Origin: Nitrospirillum pindoramense
Lineage (GTDB): Bacteria > Pseudomonadota > Alphaproteobacteria > Azospirillales > Azospirillaceae
Assembly (NCBI RefSeq): GCF_007827955.1
Contig: NZ_VITR01000030.1
Location: 1 to 32,488 of the forward strand
Length of the DNA stretch: 32,488 nt
Reading direction: 5' to 3'
Made by a program: the position numbers and the translations under genes. The notes under the pieces were generated by a model. The model was given only the letters and a program-made list of their open reading frames with translations. It had not been told where the DNA came from and made no database searches. This document shows positions 7,842 through 17,001 of the stretch, in pieces (within the stretch, counting starts at the first letter, position 1; every line of letters starts with the position of its first letter).

Positions 7842-9118
7842 GGCGCGCTGTCATCCCTGGGGCCATCCCGGGGGCCCTCTCCAGGGCCACCCTGCCCCTG
7901 GCCCTGATCCTGGCCTCGCCCCGCCTGGCCGGGGCGGCGGAAGGCTACCCCGATATCGAGTTTCACGGCCTGCTGGATGCCCGCGTGGTGCGGACGCCCG
8001 ACGACCGCAGCGCCTTTGATGGCGGCTTGGGCAAGCTGCGCACGGGTGGTGACCCCGGCACCCGCACCACCACGCTGGCGGAGGCGTCGCTGATGGCGAC
8101 GGCCCACCTGATGCCCGGCCTGGACGTGTACACCCATGTGCGGGCGGAAGGGGAGCAGCGCACGGCGGTGGACATCATCGAGGCTTATGCGCGCTGGCGC
8201 CCCGTTCCCACCGGCCCCCTGGCCTGGCAGGTCAAGGCCGGCGCCTTCTTCCCGCCCCTCTCGCTGGAGAATGACGGCCTGGCCTGGACCAGCCGCTATA
8301 CCCTGACGCCCAGCGCCATCAACAGCTGGGTGGGCGAGGAATTGCGCACCGAGGGGTCGGAGGTGACCCTGACGTGGCGACCGGAAGGACTGGGCGGCAG
8401 CCGATTCGACCTCATCGGCGCCGTGTTCGCCGGCAACGACGGCACGGGCGAGATGTTGGACTATCGCGGCTGGGGGCTGGTGGAGCGGCCCGCCGGCCTG
8501 CTGGACGCGCTCCGCCTGCCGGACGAGGTGGCCTTCCACCAGGGGCGCAGCCCACCCGTGCGCTTCCAGCCCTTCGCCGAGATCGACCATCAGCCGGGCT
8601 TTTATGTCGGCGGGCGGTGGACGGACCCGTCAGCGGGCGAGCTGTCCTACCTGCACTGGGACAACCGCGCCGACCCCACCATCACCAACGGCAAGGCCTA
8701 TGCCTGGGCCACTTATTTCGACAGCCTGGGCTATAAGATCATGCCGGCGCCTGGCCTGACGCTGCTGGCCCAGGCCATGCGGGGCGGCACCACCGTCCAG
8801 CCCACCATCGCCACGGAAAGCGAGGGTTATTTTGAGGCCCTGTACCTGCTGATCAGCCAGGAATGGGGCCGATTCAGGCTGAGCGGCCGCTTCGACGCCT
8901 TCGGCACGCACGAGGACACACCCGTCACCTTTCGCCCCCATTTCGACGAGCATGGCAAGGCCTACACCGCCGCCCTTTCCTACCGCCCCTTGGCCTGGAT
9001 GCGATGGACCGTGGAATGGGTGCACGTCGACAGCCGGCGGCAACAGCGCCTGAACGTCAACCTGCCCATCGAGGCGCACGAGAACCAGGCGCAGCTGGGC
9101 GTCCGCCTGTTCTTCTGA
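7838..9118 (+). CDS. Outer-membrane beta-barrel protein (porin-like)
   Basis: The 426-residue product starts with a signal peptide (ALSRATLPLALILASPRLAGAA|EGYPDI). The body consists of alternating amphipathic strands with many Trp, Tyr and Gly residues and ends in phenylalanine (QLGVRLFF), the usual C-terminal signature for insertion of outer-membrane barrels by BAM. I do not recognise a specific porin family. The ATG overlaps the stop of the EAL gene (ATGA), so the two are translationally coupled and probably function together. It might admit a copper compound or another ligand to the periplasm, or it may anchor an exported matrix; both are guesses. Transcription ends near 9119, before the convergent DUF2239 gene. 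Confidence 0.78.
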   Translation: MRRAVIPGAIPGALSRATLPLALILASPRLAGAAEGYPDIEFHGLLDARVVRTPDDRSAFDGGLGKLRTGGDPGTRTTTLAEASLMATAHLMPGLDVYTHVRAEGEQRTAVDIIEAYARWRPVPTGPLAWQVKAGAFFPPLSLENDGLAWTSRYTLTPSAINSWVGEELRTEGSEVTLTWRPEGLGGSRFDLIGAVFAGNDGTGEMLDYRGWGLVERPAGLLDALRLPDEVAFHQGRSPPVRFQPFAEIDHQPGFYVGGRWTDPSAGELSYLHWDNRADPTITNGKAYAWATYFDSLGYKIMPAPGLTLLAQAMRGGTTVQPTIATESEGYFEALYLLISQEWGRFRLSGRFDAFGTHEDTPVTFRPHFDEHGKAYTAALSYRPLAWMRWTVEWVHVDSRRQQRLNVNLPIEAHENQAQLGVRLFF

Positions 9119-9142
9119 AGCGCATCCTCGGGCGCCGGCACG

Positions 9143-9727
9143 TCAGTTGGCGAACGCCGGCTCCGCCAGACGCAGGGCGTGGGCGCGCACATCCGCCGGC
9201 CAATCCCGGCTGTGCGCCTCCAGCCCCAGGCGATCGCTGGCGAACAGGGCGCGCGCCGCCTCCTCGAAGCCGGGGCGGTCACCGGCCATGGCGGACATGA
9301 AACGGTAGGCGGCCTCCCGCGCCTGGCGCACGCGATCCGCCCCCTCATTGGCATGGCGGGCGGCATCCACCAGCTTGCGCAGGGCGACCGACGCGCCACC
9401 GGGCTGGCTGGCCAGCCATTCCCAATGCCGGGGCAGCAGCGTCACCTCGCGCGCCACCACGCCCAGCTTGGGCCGGCCGGGCTTGGCCGGCGCCGGGGTG
9501 AGGTCGGCGGGGAACACCGGCGCCAATCGGCCACGCACAGCCTCCATCGGCCCGCGCAGATCAATGTCCACGGGCCGGCCCGTCGCCTCATTGAAAATGA
9601 AGATCAGGCCATCGTCGCCGGCGTCCTGCGCCGCCTTGGCCGCCAGCGCCGCCTCCACCAGGGTGCCGGTGGCAAGAAAACGGGTGCCGGCAAAGGCTGT
9701 GCAGCGCATCTCCGGATCCAGGCCCAT
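9143..9727 (-). CDS. DUF2239 family protein
   Basis: The product (194 residues) opens CTAFAGTRFLATGTLVEAALAAK, the usual start of DUF2239 proteins, and includes the internal GRPKLGVVAREVTLLPRHWEWLASQPGGASVALRKLVDAAR segment (given in pieces: GRPKLGVVAREVTLLPRHW, EWLASQPGGASVALRKLV) that defines the family. The family has no assigned function; it is soluble, with a helix-turn-helix-like arrangement that could bind nucleic acid (inference). The start at 9727 is preferred over ATG codons up to 48 bases upstream because GGAGG lies five bases before it and because the predicted transcription start falls near 9750, after the earlier codons at 9775 and before 9727. A strong promoter and a palindrome precede it. 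Confidence 0.85.
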   Translation of the reverse strand: MGLDPEMRCTAFAGTRFLATGTLVEAALAAKAAQDAGDDGLIFIFNEATGRPVDIDLRGPMEAVRGRLAPVFPADLTPAPAKPGRPKLGVVAREVTLLPRHWEWLASQPGGASVALRKLVDAARHANEGADRVRQAREAAYRFMSAMAGDRPGFEEAARALFASDRLGLEAHSRDWPADVRAHALRLAEPAFAN

Positions 9728-9756
9728 CGCGTCCTCCCTCATCATGAACGCCGCGA

Positions 9757-9785
9757 TATCTAGGCTCCCGGACAAGCGGAGTCAA
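9757..9785 (-). promoter_or_regulatory. Promoter of the DUF2239 gene
   Basis: On the minus strand TTGACT (9785-9780), a 17-base spacer and TAGATA (9762-9757) make a near-consensus sigma-70 promoter. Transcription should begin near 9750, leaving a leader of about 23 bases that carries the GGAGG site. Confidence 0.75.
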
Positions 9786-9787
9786 TA

Positions 9788-9799
9788 TTACCCGGGTAA
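9788..9799. promoter_or_regulatory. Palindromic operator-like site TTACCCGGGTAA
   Basis: A perfect 12-bp palindrome, extended imperfectly by ATAT on both sides, lies directly upstream of the -35 box of the DUF2239 promoter and 4 bases after the uvrB stop. It has no loop, so it is more like a protein binding site than a terminator. The regulator is unknown. Confidence 0.55.
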
Positions 9800-9803
9800 A
9801 ATA

Positions 9804-12056
9804 TCAGGGGCCCTTACGCCGCCGGCCGCCGGGCTTGGCCCCCGCCGGGCGCCCGGCGGGGATGGGCGCCTTGATGTTGGACTTCTCACCCACCGTGCTG
9901 GCGCGACCCTTTTCACCCATCGCGCTGGCGCGTCCTTTCTCGCCCATTGCGCTGGCGCGCAGGGGGGTCGCCGCCGGATCGAGGCCCAGGTCGATGGCCT
10001 CCAGCCGGCGGATCTCGTCGCGGATGCGGGCGGCCTCCTCGAACTCCAGGTCGGCGGCGGCGGTACGCATCTTCTTTTCCAAGTCGGCGATGGCGGCCTT
10101 GAGGTTGTGGCCCACCAGGCTGCCCTCTTCGGCAAAGCCGGTGTTCACGTTCACCCGGTCGCCCCGTTCGTAGACCGAGTTCAGCACGTCGGCGATCTGC
10201 TTCTTCACCGATTCCGGGGTGATGCCGTGCGCCTCGTTATAGGCGCGCTGCTTTTCCCGGCGGCGGCTGGTTTCCTCCAGCGCCGCAGCCATGCTGGCCG
10301 TGGTCTTGTCGGCGTACAGGATGGCGCGGCCATCGACGTTGCGCGCCGCGCGGCCGATGGTCTGGATCAGAGAGGTGCGGGAGCGCAGATAGCCTTCCTT
10401 GTCGGCGTCCAGGATGGCAACCAGGCCGCATTCCGGGATGTCCAGGCCCTCACGCAGCAGGTTGATGCCGATCAGCACGTCGAAGGCGCCCAGGCGCAGG
10501 TCGCGGATGATCTCGATACGCTCCAACGTTTCGACGTCGGAATGAATGTAGCGGACCTTGATTCCGGCCTCGTGCATATAGTCGGTCAGGGCCTCCGCCA
10601 TCTTCTTGGTCAGGGTGGTGACCAGGACGCGCTGGCCCTTGGCGATGCATTCGCGGCACTCCGCCATCACGTCGTCCACCTGGGTTTCGGTGGGGCGGAT
10701 GATGACCTCGGGGTCGATCAGGCCGGTGGGCCGCACCACCTGTTCCACGAAGACGCCGCCCGTCCGCTCCATCTCCCACGGGCCGGGGGTGGCGGAGACG
10801 AAGACGGACTGGGGCCGCATGGCGTCCCATTCCTCGAACTTCAGGGGGCGGTTGTCGATGCAGGCCGGCAGGCGGAAGCCATAGTCCGACAGGGTCGACT
10901 TACGCATGTAGTCGCCCTTATACATGCCGCCCACCTGGGGCACCATGACGTGGCTTTCGTCCACGATCAGCAGGGCGTCCTGCGGCAGGTATTCGAACAG
11001 GGTGGGTGGCGGCTCGCCCGGGGCCCGGCCCGACAGGTAGCGGGAATAGTTCTCGATGCCGGCGCAGGAGCCGGTGGCCACCATCATCTCGATATCGAAG
11101 GTGGTGCGCTGCTCCAGCCGCTGGGCCTCCAGCAGCTTGCCTTGCGCCGAGAACTCCTCCAGCCGCAGCTTGAGGTCGCGCTTCATCTGCTCCACCGCCT
11201 GCAGCAGGGTGGGCTTGGGCGTGACATAGTGGCTGTTGGCGTAGATGCGCACCTCTTTCAGGCTGGCGATCTTCTCGCCCGTCAGGGGGTCGATCTCCTG
11301 AATGGCCTCCAACTCATCCCCGAACAGGGAGAAGCGCCAGGCGCGGTCCTCCATATGGGCGGGGAACAGCTCGATGGTGTCGCCGCGCACCCGGAAGGAA
11401 CCACGGCCGAAGCCGACGTCATTGCGCCGGTATTGCAGCTCCACCAGCCGCTGCAGGAAATGGGTGCGGTTCAGCACGTGCCCCACCTTCACCGGCAGGG
11501 TCATTTCCGAATAGGTCTCGACCGAGCCGATACCGTAGATGCACGACACCGAGGCGACGATGATGCAGTCGCGCCGTTCCAGCAGCGACCGCGTGGCGGC
11601 GTGGCGCATGCGGTCGATCTGCTCGTTGATCGAGCTTTCCTTCTCGATATAGGTGTCGGTGCGCGGGACGTAGGCCTCGGGCTGGTAATAGTCGTAATAG
11701 CTGACGAAGTACTCCACCGCGTTGTCGGGGAAGAAGCTCTTCATCTCGCCATAGAGCTGGGCCGCCAACGTCTTGTTCGGCGCCAGGATCAGGGTGGGGC
11801 GCTGCAGCCGTTCGATGACGTGCGCCATGGTGAAGGTCTTGCCCGAGCCGGTGACGCCCAGCAGCACCTGGTCCCGCTCCCCCGCGTGGATGCCTTCCAG
11901 CAATTCCTTGATGGCCTGCGGCTGGTCGCCGGCGGGCTGGAACTCCGACTGGATGCGCAAGGGGACGCCGTCGGTGGCCGGCGGCAGGGCGCTGCCCCGC
12001 GGCATGGTCATCGGCAACGGCAGGTTGGGCTCTATCGTATGGGCATCGTGCGGCAT
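9804..12056 (-). CDS. uvrB: Excinuclease ABC subunit UvrB
   Basis: UvrB is the helicase-like damage-verifying subunit of nucleotide excision repair, acting with UvrA and UvrC. The 750-residue product has Walker A (GVTGSGKT), the beta-hairpin region with [12 protein letters not shown], the DESH Walker B box and the helicase motifs [16 protein letters not shown] and QTIGRAARN; the UVR domain is near the C-terminus ([25 protein letters not shown], in parts). Compared with E. coli (673 residues) it has an N-terminal lead of about 30 residues and a C-terminal tail with a 9-residue tandem repeat and a basic end (GGRRRKGP). The ATG at 12056 is chosen because longer starts overlap the upstream gene; the ribosome site is weak (GAGG close to ATG). 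The upstream NERD-like gene ends 4 bases before it. Confidence 0.97.
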   Translation of the reverse strand: MPHDAHTIEPNLPLPMTMPRGSALPPATDGVPLRIQSEFQPAGDQPQAIKELLEGIHAGERDQVLLGVTGSGKTFTMAHVIERLQRPTLILAPNKTLAAQLYGEMKSFFPDNAVEYFVSYYDYYQPEAYVPRTDTYIEKESSINEQIDRMRHAATRSLLERRDCIIVASVSCIYGIGSVETYSEMTLPVKVGHVLNRTHFLQRLVELQYRRNDVGFGRGSFRVRGDTIELFPAHMEDRAWRFSLFGDELEAIQEIDPLTGEKIASLKEVRIYANSHYVTPKPTLLQAVEQMKRDLKLRLEEFSAQGKLLEAQRLEQRTTFDIEMMVATGSCAGIENYSRYLSGRAPGEPPPTLFEYLPQDALLIVDESHVMVPQVGGMYKGDYMRKSTLSDYGFRLPACIDNRPLKFEEWDAMRPQSVFVSATPGPWEMERTGGVFVEQVVRPTGLIDPEVIIRPTETQVDDVMAECRECIAKGQRVLVTTLTKKMAEALTDYMHEAGIKVRYIHSDVETLERIEIIRDLRLGAFDVLIGINLLREGLDIPECGLVAILDADKEGYLRSRTSLIQTIGRAARNVDGRAILYADKTTASMAAALEETSRRREKQRAYNEAHGITPESVKKQIADVLNSVYERGDRVNVNTGFAEEGSLVGHNLKAAIADLEKKMRTAAADLEFEEAARIRDEIRRLEAIDLGLDPAATPLRASAMGEKGRASAMGEKGRASTVGEKSNIKAPIPAGRPAGAKPGGRRRKGP
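9883..9960 (-). repeat. 27-bp tandem repeat in uvrB coding a 9-residue repeat
   Basis: Three tandem copies with a 27-base period (GCTGGCGCG recurs at 9897, 9924 and 9951) encode [18 protein letters not shown] and RASTVGEKS near the UvrB C-terminus. The copies differ at third positions, so this is an older repeat rather than a very recent slip. The repeat is in frame and leaves the UVR domain intact; its role is unknown. Confidence 0.85.
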
Positions 12057-12060
12057 GGCC

Positions 12061-12804
12061 TCAAGGTAGGCTGCGCCGCGCCACTTTTCCAGGCCGCTTG
12101 GCGGCTTTCTCCGGTGATCGCCCTTTCGCGCCCGCCGCCGCGTCCCGGTCGGGGCCGGCGGCAGTGCCGCCACCGCGCGCCAGCGCCTTGGACAAGGGCT
12201 CCCAGGCGGTCGCCACCGCCTCGCTCTCCGTTCCATCCTCCCGCGCCATGGACTTCAGGGTGGCCAGGAAGTCACTGGAAAGGCAGGCGGTGCGCGGCAT
12301 GCCACTGGTGAATTCCGTCCCGTCCGGGAACACCACCAGCACGCGCAGGCGAACCATGGGAAACCGGGCCTTCATGGCATGGATCAGCGGCTGGACCTGC
12401 ACCACCGGATTGACGAACAAGCCGATCTTGCCGGTGGCCGCCAGGTAGCGCCACTGGCCGGCCTTGGTCTGGGCGCTGATGCGGCCGCCCATGTCGGCCG
12501 GCGCGCTCATCACCATCGCTACGCTGGCCGGCAGGCGGATCAGGTGATCGACGCGCAGCGGCTTACCCTGCTTGTCGCGGATATAGATGCCATGCACCAC
12601 GGAATATCCCGCGTCGTCCAGCGCCAGCTTGCGCCGGTAAGCCTCGGCGTTGTAGCGCCGGCGGGACAGGGTGCGGGTCTTGGGCCGCAGGGCCCACATC
12701 ACCACCAGCATCAGCACGATGATGACGAGCGCCACCGTGCCGATGGTGACCATCTGGCTGATGCCCAGCAGCTGGGGTGCCTGATCGGTGATGTCTTGCG
12801 CCAT
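12061..12804 (-). CDS. Membrane-anchored NERD-like protein, probably catalytically inactive
   Basis: The 247-residue product has one membrane helix (about 17-38, [22 protein letters not shown]) followed by a domain with the pattern of NERD (nuclease-related) domains: [62 protein letters not shown]. In typical NERD proteins the VDHL block is followed by an E-x-K motif; here that place reads MSAPADMGG, so nuclease activity is doubtful. The C-terminus is basic and Ala/Gly-rich. I chose ATG 12804; GTG at 12831 is possible, and neither has a strong ribosome site. It is 4 bases upstream of uvrB, so it may be co-transcribed with it, and divergent from the aminotransferase gene. The NERD assignment is by pattern only. 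Confidence 0.6.
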   Translation of the reverse strand: MAQDITDQAPQLLGISQMVTIGTVALVIIVLMLVVMWALRPKTRTLSRRRYNAEAYRRKLALDDAGYSVVHGIYIRDKQGKPLRVDHLIRLPASVAMVMSAPADMGGRISAQTKAGQWRYLAATGKIGLFVNPVVQVQPLIHAMKARFPMVRLRVLVVFPDGTEFTSGMPRTACLSSDFLATLKSMAREDGTESEAVATAWEPLSKALARGGGTAAGPDRDAAAGAKGRSPEKAAKRPGKVARRSLP

Positions 12805-12944
12805 TCTGGTTGATTTACCCCATCCCGGCACGACCTGTCATCCGGGGCGCGCGTCCCTCCGCGTATCTTAATGTCGCGGGGCCCCAAACGCGGCAGGCGC
12901 GGCATGCGCGGGCTGCGTTTGCGCCCCTATTTTGCCGGGCGTAA

Positions 12945-14189
<1,245 letters not shown>

Positions 14190-14217
14190 GGCCGAGACGC
14201 ACACAGTTTTCACGGCG

Positions 14218-14248
14218 ACGGCCGTCCTGGCGACAGGGCGGCCGTTTT
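14218..14248 (+). terminator. Rho-independent terminator of the aminotransferase gene
   Basis: An 11-bp stem (ACGGCCGTCCT / AGGGCGGCCGT, one G-T wobble) with a 6-base loop is followed by TTTT. It begins 29 bases after the aminotransferase stop. Confidence 0.88.
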
Positions 14249-14290
14249 CGTTGGAGCGCCCCTTCCGAGAGATCAAACAGCAAGGTAAAG

Positions 14291-14875
14291 TTGGCAGAGG
14301 TTCCTCAATACGCTCGAGCCCCCATGTCCGTGGCCCCGCGCCCGCCCTTCCCCATGGTGTTTCGCGTCCGTCGCGGCAGGCTTGCCCTCTACGCCTTGAT
14401 GTGCGCGGCTATGACCCTTCTGGGCGCGTCCGTTGTTCTCATGTCGGCACCGTTTTTCGCCTTCGGTATGCTGACCGTCGTGGTTTTCGGGTCGTTCACC
14501 CTGGTGTTTTTGGTCATAGGATTCCACAACACGCCGCGCTTCACCCTCACGGACGAGGGCATCATCCTGTCCGGTGGCGGCATCGTGAAATGGGCGGATA
14601 TTGCCGATGTCAGAACCGGCCATCGCTTGGCGAGCGGCTGCATCGTCATTCATCTGAAGGACCACCGCAGCTATGAGGCCGTGCGATCAACCATGATCGC
14701 TTTCAGGCGGCCCGACCAGACGAAAGCGCCCCCGCGCCTCCTGCTACCGGCCACCTTGGTTGGGGTTCCATCAACGATGCTGGCAGCCTGGATCAACGAC
14801 CAAGTCGTCAACGCTCGCACTTTCTCGCAGCGGAGCGCCACGACCTTGGTTGCTGGGACTGACCCTAACAAATAG
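14291..14875 (+). CDS. Two-helix membrane protein with PH-like tail (paralogue A)
   Basis: The 194-residue protein opens with a short cytoplasmic part containing PPFPMVFRVRRGRL, then two hydrophobic segments (about 31-50 and 56-78) and a beta-rich C-terminal domain with RFTLTDEGIILSGGGIVKWADI. The same architecture and motif (F-T-L-T-x2-G-(I/V)-x-L-(P/S), then W-x-(D/E)-I) occur in three genes downstream, so this is the most divergent member of a local paralogue family. The layout resembles the STM3941/bacterial PH-like membrane proteins, whose function is unknown; that link is from memory. The start is TTG with AAGG five bases before; ATG at 14324 is an alternative. Confidence 0.72.
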   Translation: MAEVPQYARAPMSVAPRPPFPMVFRVRRGRLALYALMCAAMTLLGASVVLMSAPFFAFGMLTVVVFGSFTLVFLVIGFHNTPRFTLTDEGIILSGGGIVKWADIADVRTGHRLASGCIVIHLKDHRSYEAVRSTMIAFRRPDQTKAPPRLLLPATLVGVPSTMLAAWINDQVVNARTFSQRSATTLVAGTDPNK

Positions 14876-14895
14876 GAGGGCGGTCTGCCCCTCCT
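14874..14895. terminator. Weak hairpin between convergent paralogue A and glpQ
   Basis: A 7-bp stem (AGGAGGG / CCCTCCT) with an 8-base loop occupies the short gap between two convergent stops. It has no T-run on either strand, so termination is uncertain; it could also block read-through in both directions with Rho. Confidence 0.35.
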
Positions 14896-14896
14896 C

Positions 14897-16051
14897 TCAG
14901 GTAGGCCGCCGGAAGGTATCCACGGCCCGGCGGCCGACACCTGGATCGTCGGTGAAAAAGCCGTCCAGCCCTGCCGCCAGATAGTGGTGGATTTCGGCCA
15001 CTGATCCGTCGATGTTCCGGGCGTTGTCGCCGCGGCCATCACGGAAGTCCGCCGCCATGAACCGGTTCTCCGGCGCGAATTCCCACGCGAAAACCTGAAG
15101 CCCGGCGGCCTTCGCCCGGCCGATCAGCGGATTGGGTCGCCCCAGGCGGCCATCGTCACCCAGGGGAATCAGGGCACGGATATCGGGGGACAGGATGTCG
15201 GCGTAGGTCGCCATGTCCCGCAGGCCGGCATCGGTCAGCATGTCGCCATAGGTCTGCGTGCCGCCGCCCAGGACCACATCGAACGGCTGTTCCCGTTCCC
15301 CGCCGACCAACTGCATGAAGCGCAGCCCGTCACGCCGCCCCATCCGATCCCGCAAGCGGCGCAGCGTCGGCGCTTCGAAGCATTGCACGATCATCGGCGC
15401 CTGGGCGACATAGCTGTGCCGCGACAGGGTTTCCAGGAAGGTTTTTTCCACCGCCAGGCCCAGCGAGGTGAACAGATACGGCGTCTTCAATTCAGGTACC
15501 AGGCCGATGGGCCGGCCCCGCGTGGCGGCCTCGGCGGCCACGAAATCGATGAGTTCGTCCAGGCTCACCATCTGGAACTCCCCGTCATAGCGGGTGTTGT
15601 CCCGGCGGATGTCGGGAATGCGTTCCTTCAGCCGCAGGGTCTTCAGTTCCGCGTAGGTGAAATCGACGATGAACCAGCCATCGAGCGTGTGGCCGCCCAC
15701 GGTCACCGTCCGGCGGCGTGATGCGAACTCCGGATGGGCCGCCACGTCCGTCGTCCGGCTCAGTTCATTTTCATGCAGGGCCATGAGCACGCCGTCCTTG
15801 CTGGGCTGCAAGTCGGGCTCGATGAAATCGGCACCATCGGCGATGGCCTTGGCGTAGGAGGCCAGCGTGTGTTCAGGCCGCAAGGCGCAGGCGCCACGGT
15901 GGGCAAGCACGTCGATTTTGCCCAGCGCAGGCGTCCCCGGCATGGGCGTCCCCTGCGCGCGTGTTAGGGCTGACACCGGAACGGGCAGGGCAGCGCCCAG
16001 GCCCAGCCCCAGAGAGCCCAGGACGCAGGCGCGGCGGCTTAAAATGGTCAT
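14897..16051 (-). CDS. glpQ: Periplasmic glycerophosphodiester phosphodiesterase
   Basis: GDPD enzymes split glycerophosphodiesters to glycerol-3-phosphate and an alcohol, recycling phospholipid head groups as phosphate and carbon source. The 384-residue product carries a twin-arginine-type signal (SRRACVLGSLGLGLGAAL, Arg6-Arg7) followed by an Ala-x-Ala-type cleavage region, so it is periplasmic. The GDPD motifs are HRGACALRPEHT (His51, Glu60), FIEPDLQ (Glu78, Asp80) and His93 in ALHENELSRTTD. Length and motif spacing suit the GlpQ subfamily. It interrupts a series of paralogous membrane genes on the opposite strand. Upstream, at 16108-16125, are two TTTGAA direct repeats 11 bp apart that could be a regulator site. 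Confidence 0.92.
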   Translation of the reverse strand: MTILSRRACVLGSLGLGLGAALPVPVSALTRAQGTPMPGTPALGKIDVLAHRGACALRPEHTLASYAKAIADGADFIEPDLQPSKDGVLMALHENELSRTTDVAAHPEFASRRRTVTVGGHTLDGWFIVDFTYAELKTLRLKERIPDIRRDNTRYDGEFQMVSLDELIDFVAAEAATRGRPIGLVPELKTPYLFTSLGLAVEKTFLETLSRHSYVAQAPMIVQCFEAPTLRRLRDRMGRRDGLRFMQLVGGEREQPFDVVLGGGTQTYGDMLTDAGLRDMATYADILSPDIRALIPLGDDGRLGRPNPLIGRAKAAGLQVFAWEFAPENRFMAADFRDGRGDNARNIDGSVAEIHHYLAAGLDGFFTDDPGVGRRAVDTFRRPT

Positions 16052-16357
16052 GTCGTCTCTCTTCGGTCAGCGATTACGCCACCGCTGGGACTTATGGACA
16101 GAGACCATTTCAAATTCGGTTCAAAAATATGAACGTTGCTCGACGGCGCTGATGGATTGGCGCGCGTCGAATGGGCGCGAGGGCCCCCCTTGCGCCAAGC
16201 CCCTCCATCCATCTCTTTCGCGACAACCAACGGCCCCCGGGTGGTGTCCCGTTTTCTATTACTTTTGGCTGCGGCTGAGCCCCTTCAGGTTTCGTTTCGC
16301 AGACCTATTCTCGCTGTGAACGCCCCCTTCCCGGGGTGCTGAACAGGGATTTGGAGC
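16052..16357. other. Divergent intergenic region between glpQ and paralogue B
   Basis: This gap of about 306 bases must hold promoters for both flanking genes. Near glpQ it is AT-rich and holds, on the minus strand, the direct repeats TTTGAAC and TTTGAAA with a 4-base spacer (16125-16108) and a GTTCA-N6-TGAAC inverted repeat (16119-16134). The rest is GC-rich with short open frames lacking ribosome sites. I see no gene in it and no confident -35/-10 pair. Confidence 0.5.
16108..16125 (-). promoter_or_regulatory. Direct-repeat element upstream of glpQ
   Basis: TTTGAAC-CGAA-TTTGAAA on the minus strand gives two 7-base units with an 11-base period, the same geometry as PhoB half-sites although the bases differ from the CTGTCAT consensus. 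It is 57-74 bases before the glpQ start. GlpQ-type genes are often phosphate-controlled, so a response-regulator site is a fair guess. Confidence 0.35.
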
Positions 16358-16996
16358 ATGGGCAGCCAGGAAACCATCGGGGCGGACGCTATCGCTGGCG
16401 CGGATGCGGCGCGCCCGTCCTTTGCAAACCCCTTGCCCTCGATGGAGGAAGGTGCGGGCCCCGAAGTTTTCGGCGCCGGCAACCAGGCGCCAGCCATACC
16501 ACCCCTGCCAGCCGCGTTCCGGGTATCCCGCACCCGGTTCGGCATCATGGCGGTATGCGGCACCTTGGGCACAGGACTTGGCGGCTGGCTGCTGAGCCTC
16601 GCCGATACCGGGGCGGACCTGGTTGCCCCGGGCTTCCTGACCGCCGTCGCCGCCTTTATCGCCCTGCCGTCGATTTATATGCTGTTCAAGCCCAGGACCC
16701 TGTTCACCCTTACGGAAGGGGGCATCCTGCTGCCCCGCGACATCCTGCTGCCCTGGCGGGAGATCACGGGGGTAGGCCTGGTGCAGTTGCCGGGCCAGAC
16801 CCACATCGGCCTGCAGCTGCGCGATCCAGAGACATTCTACAGCAAGGTGTCCCCGGGAATGGCCTTCCTGTTCCGCGCCAGCACCCCCATGACCAATGGC
16901 GCGCCCGTCACCCTGTCTGCCAGCATGACCGGCACCAAGCCCGCGGTGCTGGCCACCTGGATCGCCCGCCTGGCCGACCAGGCGCGGGCGACCTGA
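16358..16996 (+). CDS. Two-helix membrane protein with PH-like tail (paralogue B)
   Basis: The 212-residue protein has a hydrophilic N-terminus with GPEVFGAGNQAPAIPPLPAA, then FRVSRTRFG, two hydrophobic segments (about 63-84 and 91-112), and a beta-rich tail with LFTLTEGGILLPRDILLPW and REITGVGLVQL, then THIGLQLRDPETFYSKVSP. Paralogue D repeats almost the same pattern (GPEIFGYQGRPPPIPRLPAHF; VFTLTDGGVALPRG). The C-terminal part ends in LATWIARLADQA, matched by LANWIYQKAKEA in D and LATWIARNAAAA in C. The tail probably forms a PH-like domain at the inner membrane; partners are unknown. GGAG lies close to the ATG. Paralogue C starts 5 bases after the stop, so B, C and D form one operon. Confidence 0.75.
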   Translation: MGSQETIGADAIAGADAARPSFANPLPSMEEGAGPEVFGAGNQAPAIPPLPAAFRVSRTRFGIMAVCGTLGTGLGGWLLSLADTGADLVAPGFLTAVAAFIALPSIYMLFKPRTLFTLTEGGILLPRDILLPWREITGVGLVQLPGQTHIGLQLRDPETFYSKVSPGMAFLFRASTPMTNGAPVTLSASMTGTKPAVLATWIARLADQARAT

Positions 16997-17001
16997 CGCC
17001 G

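Noticed and set aside
9348-12311. Plus-strand frame of 987 codons opposite uvrB
   Set aside because: uvrB motifs are unmistakable on the minus strand; this frame is a shadow with no recognisable protein features.
16336-16996. Alternative plus-strand frame overlapping paralogue B and fused to paralogue C
   Set aside because: The frame in the B region is Arg/Pro-rich and non-homologous; the paralogue alignment supports separate genes B (16358) and C (17002).
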